Below, piece by piece: positions 1-9,392 of a DNA stretch of 64,000 nucleotides (position 1 is its first letter; each line of letters opens with the position of its first letter). The notes below the pieces were generated by a model. It searched no databases. It saw only the letters and a program-made list of their open reading frames with translations, and had not been told where the DNA came from. The stretch comes from G963665545 sp963665545 (GTDB lineage: Bacteria; Pseudomonadota; Gammaproteobacteria; Xanthomonadales; SZUA-36): positions 248,001 through 312,000 of the forward strand of contig CAXXKZ010000004.1 of assembly GCA_963665545.2 (NCBI GenBank), written 5' to 3'. Both the position numbers and the translations under genes were made by a program.

Positions 1-406
1 ATGAGTCTTCGCGATTTCGCCAAACACAGTCCGGTGAACACAATTGCACGACTGTCTCCGGGTTTCGTGTATTCCACGCGTCCTCAGCGGCTTGAACTTT
101 TGCTAGCGCCGTGTCCTGGGTGAATGGTGGAAATGGAAGTCGTTGCACGTCAGTCCTTCCTACAGCCACTGGCGCTGATGAAAGTCGACGTACGCCGCAA
201 GGGCCTGTGGTACCACTTCACGCTTGAATCAATTGTATTTCTCATGTTGTTTCTCCCGTCAATAATGTTCATTGCGCTTAAAGAGCTAGTAAATCTAGGC
301 CGGAACTGCAGTATTCGGCCTGGGTAACATTTTCGGGTATGTCTAGAGCCTCGACAAACGACGATTTCTCGCGCAGACTTACAAAAAGTAAGGGAAGCCT
401 ATTGCT
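1..406. other. Left-edge stretch without a convincing gene
   Basis: The only open frames here are short (about 40 codons from position 1 to the TGA at 121-123, and 67 codons at 124-327). Neither resembles a known family, and both have irregular composition. The last 80 bases are the leader of the LysR gene that starts at 407 and should hold its promoter, but I cannot point to a clear -35/-10 pair. Confidence 0.5.
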
Positions 407-1306
407 ATGCCCCGGCGAATCTATCCACTCAACTCGCTGCGCGCGTTCGAAGCCTCGGCGCGCCATCTCAGCTTTGTGAAGGCGTCTGAAGAGATGTCGG
501 TAACGCCGGCGGCCATTAGTCATCAGGTAAAAAAATTGGAGGAGTACCTGGGCCTACCGCTGTTCCGGCGCCGCGTGCGCGGTTTGTTACTTACGGAATC
601 CGGGCAGTTGCTCTCGGCCGAGTTACGTGAAGTATTTCTCCGCTTAGATAAAGCGATGGAGCGAGTAATCGACAGCGACTCGTACGGAACACTAACATTG
701 AGCGTCGCGCCCACTTTCGCTGTCATGTGGCTGATCCCACGCCTGCAGGAATTTCATAAGCTACATCCGGATATAGACGTTCGAATCTCAACCAGTCTTA
801 GATTGGTAGACTTTCAGCGGGATGACTTCGACGCGGCGATCAGACTAGGCAGCGGACAGTGGTTTGGCCTGGAAACAATTAAACTCTTCGACGAATCGGT
901 AACGCCAATGTGTAGTCCTCGTCTGCTCGAGGGGCCCGATATGCTAAAAAATCCTGACGACCTTCGAAAGCACGTGCTACTCCACAATCATTCGATGGAC
1001 TATGATCCTGAATCGCCTACCTGGGAAAAATGGCTCGAAGCAGCGGGCGCGACCGGTGTGGATGCATCGCGAGGCACACATTTCAGCTTGCCCGACCACG
1101 GATTACAGGCCGCCATTGACGGTGCGGGCGTCGTCCTGGGTTGGCGTTCTCTCTCAGCGAGTGATCTCGCGGCCGGACGAGTAGTGGAACCCTTCGACCT
1201 CACTATGTCTTTGGGGTCCAGCTTCTACCTGGTCTATCCGGAGGCGAACTCGCTCAGGCCGAACATCGCAGCGCTGCGTGATTGGTTAATGCAAGAGGTC
1301 CGCTAA
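407..1306 (+). CDS. LysR-family transcriptional regulator (GcvA-like)
   Basis: A 299-residue DNA-binding regulator. The N-terminal winged helix-turn-helix spans about residues 8-65, with the typical PLNSLRAFEASARHLSF start and SVTPAAISHQVKKLE recognition helix. It is followed by a type-2 periplasmic-binding-like effector domain (about 90-295). The opening residues are those of the GcvA/AmpR-type subgroup, which often controls amino-acid or beta-lactamase genes. Length is normal for the family. The ligand and target cannot be read from sequence: LysR genes usually sit next to a divergent target, but here no gene is visible to the left and an IS-broken gene follows. It may therefore be an orphan, or control something beyond the window edge. 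Confidence 0.88.
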   Translation: MPRRIYPLNSLRAFEASARHLSFVKASEEMSVTPAAISHQVKKLEEYLGLPLFRRRVRGLLLTESGQLLSAELREVFLRLDKAMERVIDSDSYGTLTLSVAPTFAVMWLIPRLQEFHKLHPDIDVRISTSLRLVDFQRDDFDAAIRLGSGQWFGLETIKLFDESVTPMCSPRLLEGPDMLKNPDDLRKHVLLHNHSMDYDPESPTWEKWLEAAGATGVDASRGTHFSLPDHGLQAAIDGAGVVLGWRSLSASDLAAGRVVEPFDLTMSLGSSFYLVYPEANSLRPNIAALRDWLMQEVR

Positions 1307-1586
1307 ACTGCGAACCCGATGTGCCCTCTTCCCCTGTCGGAGCTAACGTGTCAACAATCTGATCGAGAAGACAGAATAATGAAATTGGGGATGTTCCATT
1401 TGGTCGCGATGAAGTAACCTCATAATCTACTTGTGAATCAGTTATGAAAAAGAATTACCTGAACAGAGACAGCAGCAAGGTGGCACGAATAGAATTGTTG
1501 CTCTCCTACATACGAGGAAACCTGAAGTGGTCCAATAGATTGTACAACCCAGTTAAGAGATAATTTATTTAACTGGGAGAAGTAAA

Positions 1587-1880
1587 TTGAGAAGAAGAAA
1601 AAAGTATTCAAAGGAGTTCAAACTGGATGCAGTCAGTTTGGTAGTCGATCAAGGTTATAGCCGTGCAGAAGCTGCCAGAAGCCTTGGGCTTAATGGCAAT
1701 ATGCTCGGTCGTTGGGTTTCAGAACACCGAGCCGATGGTGGGCAATCTTTCCGCGGGAACGGCAAACTCACCCCGGAACAGGAAGAAATCCGGAAGTTAA
1801 GATCGCAGGTCAAAAACCTGAAAATGGAGAAAGAAATCCTAAAAAAAGCGACGGTCTTCTTTGCCAAAGAAATGAAATGA
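1587..1880 (+). CDS. IS3-family transposase OrfA (DNA-binding subunit)
   Basis: A 97-residue HTH_Tnp_1 (IS3/IS911 OrfA) protein. It has a basic start RRRKKYSKEFKLDAVSLV, a helix-turn-helix (SRAEAARSLGLNGNMLGRWV, about residues 25-45) and a C-terminal leucine-zipper-like coiled coil (EQEEIRKLRSQVKNLKMEKE). It binds the IS ends. The start is TTG at 1587, preceded by GGGAGAAG as ribosome binding site. Its last codons overlap orfB. Confidence 0.9.
   Translation: MRRRKKYSKEFKLDAVSLVVDQGYSRAEAARSLGLNGNMLGRWVSEHRADGGQSFRGNGKLTPEQEEIRKLRSQVKNLKMEKEILKKATVFFAKEMK
1841..1847 (+). other. A7 slippery stretch for -1 programmed frameshifting
   Basis: The run AAAAAAAG near the end of orfA matches the A-AAA-AAG motif used by IS3 elements to slip into the -1 frame. 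orfB is in the -1 frame relative to orfA, so slipping here would make the OrfAB fusion transposase. The site is seen directly; its activity is inferred from the family. Confidence 0.7.
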
Positions 1881-2755
1881 AATATTTGTTTGTCACCCAA
1901 CACAAGAAGACCTGGCCAATCGACCTGATGTGTCGAGTACTGGGTGTCAGCCGACAAGGTTATTACCACTATCGGCGAATTACAGAAGCCAGGCTGGCGG
2001 ATCCGGAGCACCAGGAGATGCTGGACTGGATGAAGGATATAGCCGTTGCCAGCCAATATACCTATGGCCGGCGGCGCATGAAAAGAGCGATGAATGCATT
2101 GGGTTTTCCGATCAGCAGAACGAAGACCGTGAACCTGATGAAAGAAGCGGTTATTCAAGTTCGTCATAAAAAGAAATTCAAAGTGACCACCAACAGCAAT
2201 CATAAATTGCCGTTATTTGAAAATTTATTGGAACGGCAATTTGACGTTGAGCAACCCAACCAGGTTTTTGCTTCAGACATCACCTATGTCTGGACCCAGC
2301 AAGGCTGGTTGTATCTGGCTGTTGTGATTGATTTATATTCCAGAAAAGTTGTGGGCTGGAGTATGAGCAGCCGAATGACTGCACAGCTGGTGTGTGATGC
2401 ATTGACGATGGCGATCTGGTTGCGCAGGCCAAAAGCAGGCTTGATCCACCATTCTGACCGCGGATCCCAATATGCCAGTAAAGCTTTCAGGCGATTATTG
2501 AAAGCGCATGGCTTCAAAGGCAGCATGAGCCGAAAAGGCGACTGCTGGGATAACGCTGTTGTGGAGAGCTTCTTCGGCAGCCTGAAGCAGGAACGGGTGC
2601 ACTGGCGACACTACCAGACCCGCTATGAAGCCCAGCAGGATATCCTGGATTACATATCGATGTTTTATAACAGTTACAGACTGCATTCGTACCTCAATTA
2701 CAGAAGTCCGAATCAGTTTGAAATGGAAATGACAGAATTAAGAAAAGTTGCTTAA
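1877..2755 (+). CDS. IS3-family transposase OrfB (DDE integrase core)
   Basis: The catalytic half of the transposase, 292 residues from ATG 1877, which overlaps the orfA stop as ATGA. An HTH_21 segment (YTYGRRRMKRAMNALG) precedes the rve/DDE integrase core. The catalytic signature is visible: D in ASDITYVWT, D in HHSDRGSQYAS and E in NAVVESFFGSLKQE. The open frame extends upstream in the -1 frame to 1712, as expected if the main product is the frameshifted OrfAB. It ends just before the right inverted repeat. Nothing looks broken. Confidence 0.92.
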   Translation: MKYLFVTQHKKTWPIDLMCRVLGVSRQGYYHYRRITEARLADPEHQEMLDWMKDIAVASQYTYGRRRMKRAMNALGFPISRTKTVNLMKEAVIQVRHKKKFKVTTNSNHKLPLFENLLERQFDVEQPNQVFASDITYVWTQQGWLYLAVVIDLYSRKVVGWSMSSRMTAQLVCDALTMAIWLRRPKAGLIHHSDRGSQYASKAFRRLLKAHGFKGSMSRKGDCWDNAVVESFFGSLKQERVHWRHYQTRYEAQQDILDYISMFYNSYRLHSYLNYRSPNQFEMEMTELRKVA

Positions 2756-4257
2756 CTGGGTTGTATCAAATAGCTTGACCACGTCAACCTACCGGCTATT
2801 GCATTCCTCATCATGGCCCAATTCGCGCTGGCGCAAAGCGTTTCGGCTCAGCCCGTATTTTCCAAGGTCTTCGAACCGGATACCATCCGCCCCGGTTCTG
2901 TAAGCACCTTGACTTTTGAAATCACTAACGCTGATCAGCCGTTAACCGAACTTGCGTTCAGCGATGTGCTGCCGGCAGGTGTAGCCATCGACGCCTTCCC
3001 CAATGCCCATTCCGGCTGCGGAGGCATCCTTACAGCCCCGGCAGGCGGCGGCACGATCACTCTAACTGGTGGCTCGGTGCCTGGACCCGGTAGCTGCAGT
3101 ATTAGCGTGGATGTCACCAGCCACACAATCGGCACGCACATGAATGTCACCAGCCAATTTACGCATAGTGCGGGAACAAGTTCTGGGGTAAGTGATGATC
3201 TCACTGTAGTCCCGACAATCCGCGCCACGATACGCGTGACCAAGGACTTCACCGGGAGCGGGAGGTTTGACATCCCCTTCGATACGACGCTGATCATGGA
3301 CTGTGACGGCGGATTGATTCCGGGCGTGCAAAAGGTCATCGACGGGGCGGCAGGACATACTTTCGTCATTACCGAGTTCACCAGCGGCTCGATGGACTGC
3401 CATATCTTCGAACAAGGCCAGCCGGGTTACTGGGCAGATTTCGAATGCAGTGGGCCTGACGGCTGCGGTGCCACTGACGATAGCTACTTTGCTGACTACT
3501 GGGATCCAGGTGCGGGCAGAGGTGGCGATTTGGTGCCCGCGCCGACCCTGTTTGAAGCAGGCTATTGCGAATTCACGAATATCGAGCACGATGATGAGTG
3601 GCTCTGCGCAATCAGGAACCGTCTGCTGGCCGTCCGAGTCGATGTATTCAAGTGGTGGGTCGACGATCATCCTGAATTCAACAACTCAACTCATGCCCGA
3701 GGTCGACTCGAATGTGACAATTTGGCTCCAGCGACGGACTGCTGGATATTCCAACCAATTCCCTTCGACCAAGGTGAGGCGGATGGTCCCGACATCAGCA
3801 GAAGTTTTTCCTTGAGGTGGTGGGGCGAACATGATGATGATTCCGTACTCATCTGTCCCTCAGCGTTTCGCGGCCACACCGAATGCTGGGCATACGAGCG
3901 GGTTCGCGACAGTTCGGTCGAATCCGAGCATGATTGTAATTTCACAAACCCGTACCAAAACTGAATTACTGTGGGTGACTGGGACAACCAGTGCACGATC
4001 ACCAATACCCGCATTTATGAGGGCATTCCGACTTTGAGTCAGTACGGCCTGGCGCTGCTGGCCCTACTGATGCTGGGCGTTGGGCTTGTAGGATTCCGAC
4101 GATTTGCATAATTCCTAATTAGATGTAAGTTCGCTATTGTTTGCAAATAGTTATTGACTATAGTTAATGTAACTTAGCGAGATACTTCGCGCGCTTGCGC
4201 ATATTTTTGTCGTTGTGCCGTTCGAAACGCACTTGGTTCTAGCCAAATCCCGCGGCT

Positions 4258-5202
4258 GTGATTTATCATGAGCACACTGTGCGTACTTCCCTGGACAAAA
4301 CGATCCGCATCATTGGCGTACCCCTTGACCTTGAGGCCAGCCGCCGTGGCACTGATATGGGCCCGTCGGCATTGCGAATCGCAGGTTTGGGGGCTGCCCT
4401 GAGGCGTATGGGCTACACCGTGGCTCAGGAGGAAGACATTTCTGCGCCGGCGATGGAAACCCGCAGCGTGGAAGACAGCAACGCGCGCTATAAGCCCCAG
4501 ATCCTCGATGTGTGTACTAAACTGGCCAACGCGGTGCGTACGCGGCTGCAAGAAGGCGAATTTCCACTCGTTATCGGGGGTGATCACTCAATCGCCATGG
4601 GCACGGTTGCGGGTGTTGCGGCCCATTACCGTGAACGCGACGAGCCCATTGGGCTTATCTGGTTTGATGCCCACGGTGATATGAATATCCCGGGCGTCTC
4701 TCCTAGCGGCAACATTCATGGCATGCCCCTGGTTCATCTGCTGGGCAAAGGCGACCCGGATCTGGCTAACATTTGTGGATTCTCACCTAAAGTGAATCCG
4801 GACAATGTGGCCTTGATCGGTGTCAGGGATCTGGATGCGGGCGAGCGAAAAATTATCCGTGAATCTGGTATCCATGCTTATACGATGCGGGAAATTGATG
4901 AGCGTGGCATGGCAGCGGTGGCCAGGGAAGCGCTGGAGTTCGTTAATCGGGGAACGGTCGGGTTTCATGTCAGTTTCGACGTGGATGGGTGCGATCCGTC
5001 GGTCATTCCCGGTTCGGGCACGCTGGTGCCGGGCGGAGTCAACTACCGCGAGGCCCATCTACTGCTCGAATATTGTGCTGACAGCGGCCGCCTGATATGC
5101 ATGGAAGTTGTTGAATTAAATCCCTTTTTAGACGACGGAAACGTGAGTGCGGAACGTACTCTTGAGTTGATTCTGAGCGCCATGGGCAAGAGCATACTGT
5201 AG
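4258..5202 (+). CDS. rocF: Arginase/agmatinase-family ureohydrolase
   Basis: A 314-residue binuclear manganese ureohydrolase. All metal-binding signatures are present: GGDHSIAMG, WFDAHGDMN and SFDVDGCDPSVIPGSGT. The N-terminal IRIIGVPLDLEASRRGTDMG and the substrate-loop region SGNIHGMPLVHLLG are closest to true arginases, which split L-arginine into ornithine and urea. Formiminoglutamase or agmatinase activity cannot be excluded. The start is a GTG at 4258; a second GTG seven codons in is possible. The gene is cytosolic and followed after 2 bp by a lipoprotein gene, so the two may share a transcript. Confidence 0.85.
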   Translation: MIYHEHTVRTSLDKTIRIIGVPLDLEASRRGTDMGPSALRIAGLGAALRRMGYTVAQEEDISAPAMETRSVEDSNARYKPQILDVCTKLANAVRTRLQEGEFPLVIGGDHSIAMGTVAGVAAHYRERDEPIGLIWFDAHGDMNIPGVSPSGNIHGMPLVHLLGKGDPDLANICGFSPKVNPDNVALIGVRDLDAGERKIIRESGIHAYTMREIDERGMAAVAREALEFVNRGTVGFHVSFDVDGCDPSVIPGSGTLVPGGVNYREAHLLLEYCADSGRLICMEVVELNPFLDDGNVSAERTLELILSAMGKSIL

Positions 5203-5204
5203 GA

Positions 5205-6437
5205 ATGAGAATCGCTGGGACCTGCGACATGAACGGCGCACGGCGCGCATCCGTATTGGCCGTCATTTTCCTCTCCGCCTGCGCCACCGGGCGCTTCAAT
5301 CCCGAACCTTTTGACTATGATTCCCTGCGCACGCATGCGGTGACCCAGGTTGCCGGAGATTTGCGTGTAACGGCTTCTGTTCCGGGTCAATTGGAAACCC
5401 AGGCCATATTTGGCGCAGATCTTTATAAGCGCGGCATCCAGCCGGTGTGGGTGGAAATTGAGAACAATTCGCCAAAGCGCGTTCGCTTCGCACCGGTGGG
5501 GATGGACCGCGACTATTTTTCACCACTTGAAGTGACTTATGTCCACAAGCGCGGTTTTTCGAAACTGGCCCGGGCCGAAATGGAGGCCTTTTATTACAAG
5601 CAGGCCATGCCCAGGCAGATTCCCGCGGGAACAATCCGGTCTGGATTCGTATTCACCAACGCCGACCCCGGCACCAAGAGTTTCAATATTGATCTGTTTG
5701 GAAATGGTGTCGATCATTCAATGGCTTTTTTTGTCGATGTACCTGGTTTTGTACCGGATCACGCCGAGGTGGAATTTAAGAATCTCTATACAGACAGCGA
5801 GCTTAGCGTGTTGGACGCCGATGGCGTAAGAAAGGTGTTGTCGCAAATGCCCTGCTGCACCACCGACTTAAGCGGCGACCAATCGGGATATCCGGTCAAT
5901 ATTGCCTTCATCGGAACAGGCAGCGAATTGCTGCGGGCCCTGTTGCGGGCCAATTGGCATGAGACGTCGGCGCGTGAAGCGCCGAACACTGCTGAGGCCC
6001 TGCAGCATCTGTTTGGTCGGCGTGCTGACGCGATATTTCGCATCCAGCGCGACAAAAAACGAAACCGCAATGTGATGTCGCTGTGGCTTTCACCTTATCA
6101 ATTGGACGGTAAATCCATCTGGCTGGCTCAGATTACCCACTTCATAGGCCAGGATACCCAAATAGAAGAAATAATATTCGGTGCAAGAGTGGATCCCGAT
6201 GTTGACGATACGCGCAACTACATCTTGCAAAACTTGTGGTATGCACAAAGCCTGGCGCAAGTGGGGTGGATCAACACCCCTCATGGCGTTCCGATTGATG
6301 TCGAAACAACTGCGAAGCCTGAGGATAAACGGGGGTTTTTTACCGATGGTGTGCGCGTTGCATTGTGGGTTTCAGGGGTCCCAATCTCCTTGACGGAGGT
6401 GCAAAGGGCCAACTGGGACGATCCGCCGCCGAGATGA
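5205..6437 (+). CDS. LssY_C-type lipoprotein, first of two paralogues
   Basis: An exported lipoprotein of unknown function. If translation starts at ATG 5229, the product begins MNGARRASVLAVIF followed by the lipobox LSAC, so the mature protein is lipid-anchored. The track start at 5205 adds eight residues. The middle part has a beta-rich segment (QPVWVEIENNSPKRVRFAPVG). The C-terminal half (YPVNIAFIGTGSELLRALL..., DPDVDDTRNYI) resembles the LssY C-terminal domain. A CCTTD motif before this domain is shared with the next gene. It is about 35-40% similar by eye to that neighbour, which points to an old tandem duplication. LssY_C proteins are poorly characterised. Confidence 0.7.
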   Translation: MRIAGTCDMNGARRASVLAVIFLSACATGRFNPEPFDYDSLRTHAVTQVAGDLRVTASVPGQLETQAIFGADLYKRGIQPVWVEIENNSPKRVRFAPVGMDRDYFSPLEVTYVHKRGFSKLARAEMEAFYYKQAMPRQIPAGTIRSGFVFTNADPGTKSFNIDLFGNGVDHSMAFFVDVPGFVPDHAEVEFKNLYTDSELSVLDADGVRKVLSQMPCCTTDLSGDQSGYPVNIAFIGTGSELLRALLRANWHETSAREAPNTAEALQHLFGRRADAIFRIQRDKKRNRNVMSLWLSPYQLDGKSIWLAQITHFIGQDTQIEEIIFGARVDPDVDDTRNYILQNLWYAQSLAQVGWINTPHGVPIDVETTAKPEDKRGFFTDGVRVALWVSGVPISLTEVQRANWDDPPPR

Positions 6438-6455
6438 CGCTCAGATGACGCTCAG

Positions 6456-7739
6456 ATGACCCCACAGGTCAGTTTTCATACGCCCTCCCCGCTTCACAGC
6501 CTCGTGTCCATTGTGTTGGCCGCGTTGCTGCAGTGCGCCATGGCAGTTGCCGGTGAAGAAGAAAATGCAAAGGCCAGCGGTTTCATGTCACGGGCGCAAC
6601 AGCAAACCACTGAAGGCATTACCGTGACGGCGGCAGTACCGAGCGCTGAGGAAGCCAAGAAATTGTTCGGCTTGCCACTGTATAAGCAAGGGGTGCAGCC
6701 CGTCTGGCTGGAAATAGAAAATAATCGGTCCGCGCGAGTTTCTTTCTTGGCGGTCGGTCTGGATCCACAGTATTTCACACCCATTGAAACAGCCAATCTT
6801 GGTAACCGGGATGGTCGCTCGGGCCCCGCCGACCCGATCCTCGAGCAGGCTTTCTTCAGCCAGAGAATGGGCAGCTTTGTTGAACCGGGCGAAAAACGTA
6901 GCGGCTTTGTCTTCAGTGCCCTGGACGAAGGCACCAAGGCCTTCAACATCGATATTATCGACCACGAGGTGTTCATCGGCTTCACATTTTTTGTGTCCGT
7001 ACCCGGGCTGCATATTGACCACACGACCGTCGATTGGGAGAACCTGTATCCGGAGTCAGAATATCAGGCGCTGACAGAAAGCGAATTCATTGAGGTGATG
7101 GAAGGACAGGTCTGCTGTACCACGGACAAGAAAAACGCAGGCAGTGGAGATCCAGTCAACCTGGTCATCGTGGGCAATCATCGGGAGGTCTTTTACGCCT
7201 TTATCCGCGCCGGTTGGGACGAAACGGAAACCATTACCAAATCGTCGATGTGGAAAACGGCCAAGTCTTTTGTTGGCGGCGGTGAATATCGGTATTCACC
7301 GGTCAGTGGCCTGTATGTGCTCGGTCGCCCCCAGGATGTCGCTTTCCAAAAGGCCCGTGACAATATCCACGAGCGAAATCATCTCAGGCTGTGGATGACG
7401 CCTTACACCTATGAAGGTGAGCATATTTGGCTGGGGCAGATCAGCCGTGATATCGGCATACGCTTCACGACCAAAACCATCACCACCCACAAAATAGACC
7501 CGGACGTAGACGAAACCCGCGAATTTCTGCTGGAAGATCTCGCCTATTCCCAGTCACTCAGGAAACTGGCCTATGTTGAGGGTGTGGGCGCGGCGCCCAT
7601 TGACGAGCCGCGCGGCAATCTAACCGGAGACCCCTATTTCACCGATGGCTACCGATTGGTGCTCTGGGTCACCGCAAAACCTGTTGATTTAGGGGATCTG
7701 GAAGTGGTCAACTGGAAAACCCCGCCTGATCGGCGCTAA
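6456..7739 (+). CDS. LssY_C-type exported protein, second paralogue
   Basis: A 427-residue exported protein. It has an N-terminal signal peptide (hydrophobic stretch SLVSIVLAALLQCAMAVAG), then the same architecture as its upstream paralogue. Shared blocks are KQGVQPVWLEIENN, GEKRSGFVFSALDEGTKAFNID, CCTTD, and an LssY_C-like end with GRPQDVAFQKARD, RNHLRLWMTPY and HKIDPDVDETREFLLEDL. Unlike the first copy it has no lipobox after the hydrophobic core, so it is probably periplasmic, or membrane-tethered if uncleaved. It starts 18 bp after the first copy and is likely co-transcribed. Its stop overlaps the stop of the convergent amidohydrolase by a few bases. The function is unknown. Confidence 0.7.
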   Translation: MTPQVSFHTPSPLHSLVSIVLAALLQCAMAVAGEEENAKASGFMSRAQQQTTEGITVTAAVPSAEEAKKLFGLPLYKQGVQPVWLEIENNRSARVSFLAVGLDPQYFTPIETANLGNRDGRSGPADPILEQAFFSQRMGSFVEPGEKRSGFVFSALDEGTKAFNIDIIDHEVFIGFTFFVSVPGLHIDHTTVDWENLYPESEYQALTESEFIEVMEGQVCCTTDKKNAGSGDPVNLVIVGNHREVFYAFIRAGWDETETITKSSMWKTAKSFVGGGEYRYSPVSGLYVLGRPQDVAFQKARDNIHERNHLRLWMTPYTYEGEHIWLGQISRDIGIRFTTKTITTHKIDPDVDETREFLLEDLAYSQSLRKLAYVEGVGAAPIDEPRGNLTGDPYFTDGYRLVLWVTAKPVDLGDLEVVNWKTPPDRR

Positions 7740-8007
7740 AGGTTCAGCAGTGTGGCGTATTCGTACACTACGCCATCCTTTATCACCCATTCGATGGTGC
7801 GGAAATTTCGGATATCCAACAGCGGATTTTCCCTGATGATGACCATATCGGCGATCCGACCTTCTGCCAGCAAACCTGCTTCGGCTTCGATCCCTAATGC
7901 CAGCGCCCCACCCCAACTTGCCGCGACCATCACTTCTTCGGCGGTTAAGCCATTCGTTCTCAGGAGTTCAAGTTCTATATGTGTACTCGCCCCGGCGGGT
8001 CCGCCAT

Positions 8008-9392
8008 GAGCTATTGTCAAATCTGGTGTTTAGCCATTTGATTCAAGCGGCGACCTGATCAATCTCTTTTACCTCGATCCCATCTTTGAATTTCACCCCC
8101 GTAATCACCTTGGCCAGGTAATCAAAGCCGCGTAGCCGGCGCCATTTCTTTTCCGCACACTGGCTCAATTTGAACATCATATGCAACATGCCATTGCGCG
8201 TCAGACAACCTTTGGATCTTTTGGTCCGGTGGCGGATGGTGGCAAAGGTGGATTCAATCGGGTTGCTGGTCCGGATGCTCTGCCAGTGTTGGGCCGGAAA
8301 ATCATAAAATGCCAACAGTTCATCCCGATCCTTGAGCAAACAGCTCGTCGCTTTCGGGTATTTCGCCTCAAAGATCTCAATAAACAAATCAAACGCCTTG
8401 TTTGCATCATCCTTGGTTTCCGCCTGCCAGATGGCGTGCAGGGCCTGCTTGGCTTTGGGTTGTGCGGATTTCGGCAAACAATTCAGTACATTCATGGTCT
8501 TGTGCATCCAGCAGCGTTGCTGGCGGCTGGCCGGAAAGATTTCATCCAGCGCCGCCCAAAAACCCATCGCACCATCACCAATCGCCAGTTGTGGGGCGCT
8601 CATGCCGCGCGACTTCAGATTCAGCAACACCTCACGCCAACTCTGAGTCGATTCCCGCACCCCGTCCTCAATCGCCAGAAAATGTTTTTCGCCGCGTTCA
8701 TTGACACCAATGATCACCAGCGCGCAGAGCTTGGCATCCTCCGCCCGCAGCCCACTGTAGACACCATCAGCCCAGACATACACCCACCGGTCCTGTCCCA
8801 GGCGACGCTGGCTCCACGCTCGATATTCCTCCGCCCATACCTGTTTCAGGCGGGATACCGTGCTGGCCGACAGACCCTGTGCCTGCGGGCCCACCAGTAC
8901 CCGCAACGCCTCAGCCATCTCACCGCTGGATACCCCTTTGAGGTACAACCACGGAATGGCTGCCTCGAAAGTCGCTGTCTTGCGCACATATGGCGGCACC
9001 AGCACCGACTGAAAACTCACTGCTTCACCGGTCTTCGAGCGCACCTTGGGAATTCTCACCCGGATCGGTCCCAGGCCGGTCTGCAACTCACGTTCTGGCA
9101 GGTAACCGTTGCGCACCACACCGGCATGACCTGATTCGGTACGCCAATCCTGATACTTGGCCAGCAGCTCCTGGACTTCACTTTCCACCGCTTCGGCGAG
9201 CAGCTTCCGGGCGCCTTCTTTGAGCAATTCGGTCAACGGATCGGCACTGATTGCTCGACGTTCCAGTTCAATAACATTATTCTTGTTCATAGTGGCGTAT
9301 CTCCTTTGGTTGCTTTGAAGTTTGGTAACAACAAATCAACCAGATACGCCGCTTTTTTTCAACTGCTCAAACACCAGATTCGATCATAACTC
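8008..9392 (-). mobile_element. IS256-family element, copy 1 (1385 bp)
   Basis: The ends are related inverted repeats, GAGCTATTGTCAAATCTGGT at the transposase 3' side and GAGTTATGATCGAATCTGGT at the 5' side. The target duplication is 9 bp, GTCCGCCAT (7999-8007 and 9393-9401). It is inserted in the amidohydrolase gene and reads in the same direction as that gene. Confidence 0.95.
8043..9290 (-). CDS. IS256-family (Mutator-type) transposase, copy 1
   Basis: A 415-residue transposase that catalyses cut-and-paste or copy-out movement of the element. The DDE residues appear to be D175 (YVWADGVYSG), D239 (LAIGDGAMGFW) and E346 (SNPIESTFATIR). The family's C-x2-H motif is CWMH at 260-263. The length is normal for the family and the frame is intact. 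ATG is preceded by a GGAG ribosome binding site. The antisense strand also has a long (317-codon) open frame in every copy, which is a shadow. This copy has the consensus sequence, identical in protein to copies 4 and 6. Confidence 0.96.
   Translation of the reverse strand: MNKNNVIELERRAISADPLTELLKEGARKLLAEAVESEVQELLAKYQDWRTESGHAGVVRNGYLPERELQTGLGPIRVRIPKVRSKTGEAVSFQSVLVPPYVRKTATFEAAIPWLYLKGVSSGEMAEALRVLVGPQAQGLSASTVSRLKQVWAEEYRAWSQRRLGQDRWVYVWADGVYSGLRAEDAKLCALVIIGVNERGEKHFLAIEDGVRESTQSWREVLLNLKSRGMSAPQLAIGDGAMGFWAALDEIFPASRQQRCWMHKTMNVLNCLPKSAQPKAKQALHAIWQAETKDDANKAFDLFIEIFEAKYPKATSCLLKDRDELLAFYDFPAQHWQSIRTSNPIESTFATIRHRTKRSKGCLTRNGMLHMMFKLSQCAEKKWRRLRGFDYLAKVITGVKFKDGIEVKEIDQVAA

Larger units (their letters stand above)
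1523..2786 (+). mobile_element. IS3-family insertion sequence (1264 bp)
   Basis: The ends are imperfect inverted repeats of about 36 bp. The left end starts TGAAGTGGTC and the right end, read in reverse, TGACGTGGTC; both share the inner block TACAACCCAGTTAAG. The element is flanked by a 3-bp target duplication ACC (1520-1522 and 2787-2789), as expected for IS3. It carries two overlapping frames, orfA and orfB, with a frameshift signal between them. It disrupts the signal-peptide region of the IPTL-CTERM gene. It is intact and may still be active. Confidence 0.93.
1444..4111 (+). pseudogene. IPTL-CTERM surface/exported protein, broken by IS3 and a nonsense codon
   Basis: The gene starts at ATG 1444 (MKKNYLNRDSSKVARIE...). 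It is interrupted at 1522 by an IS3 element inside the signal-peptide region and resumes at 2790 with the hydrophobic core LPAIAFLIMAQFALA and an AQSVSAQ cleavage region. Removing the IS and one 3-bp target copy gives an exact multiple of three (467 codons). The body has a DUF11/beta-sandwich-like repeat (ADQPLTELAFSDVLPAG) and Cys-rich, acidic segments. A TGA at 3962-3964 then interrupts the frame, which continues perfectly open to the C-terminal IPTLSQYGLALLALLMLG helix and the GFRRFA basic tail. This is the IPTL-CTERM sorting signal recognised by the exosortase/archaeosortase-like system. The protein would have been exported and processed at that tail. An ATG at 2813 could still give a product without start signal or anchor. 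Confidence 0.85.

Noticed and set aside
3062..3670. 202-codon minus-strand frame in the IPTL-CTERM gene
   Set aside because: Antisense shadow of the real frame, which is confirmed by the in-frame sorting tail.
8181..9134. 317-codon open frame on the plus strand, repeated in every IS256 copy
   Set aside because: It is exactly antisense to the transposase, lacks any family resemblance and follows from codon bias of the real gene.
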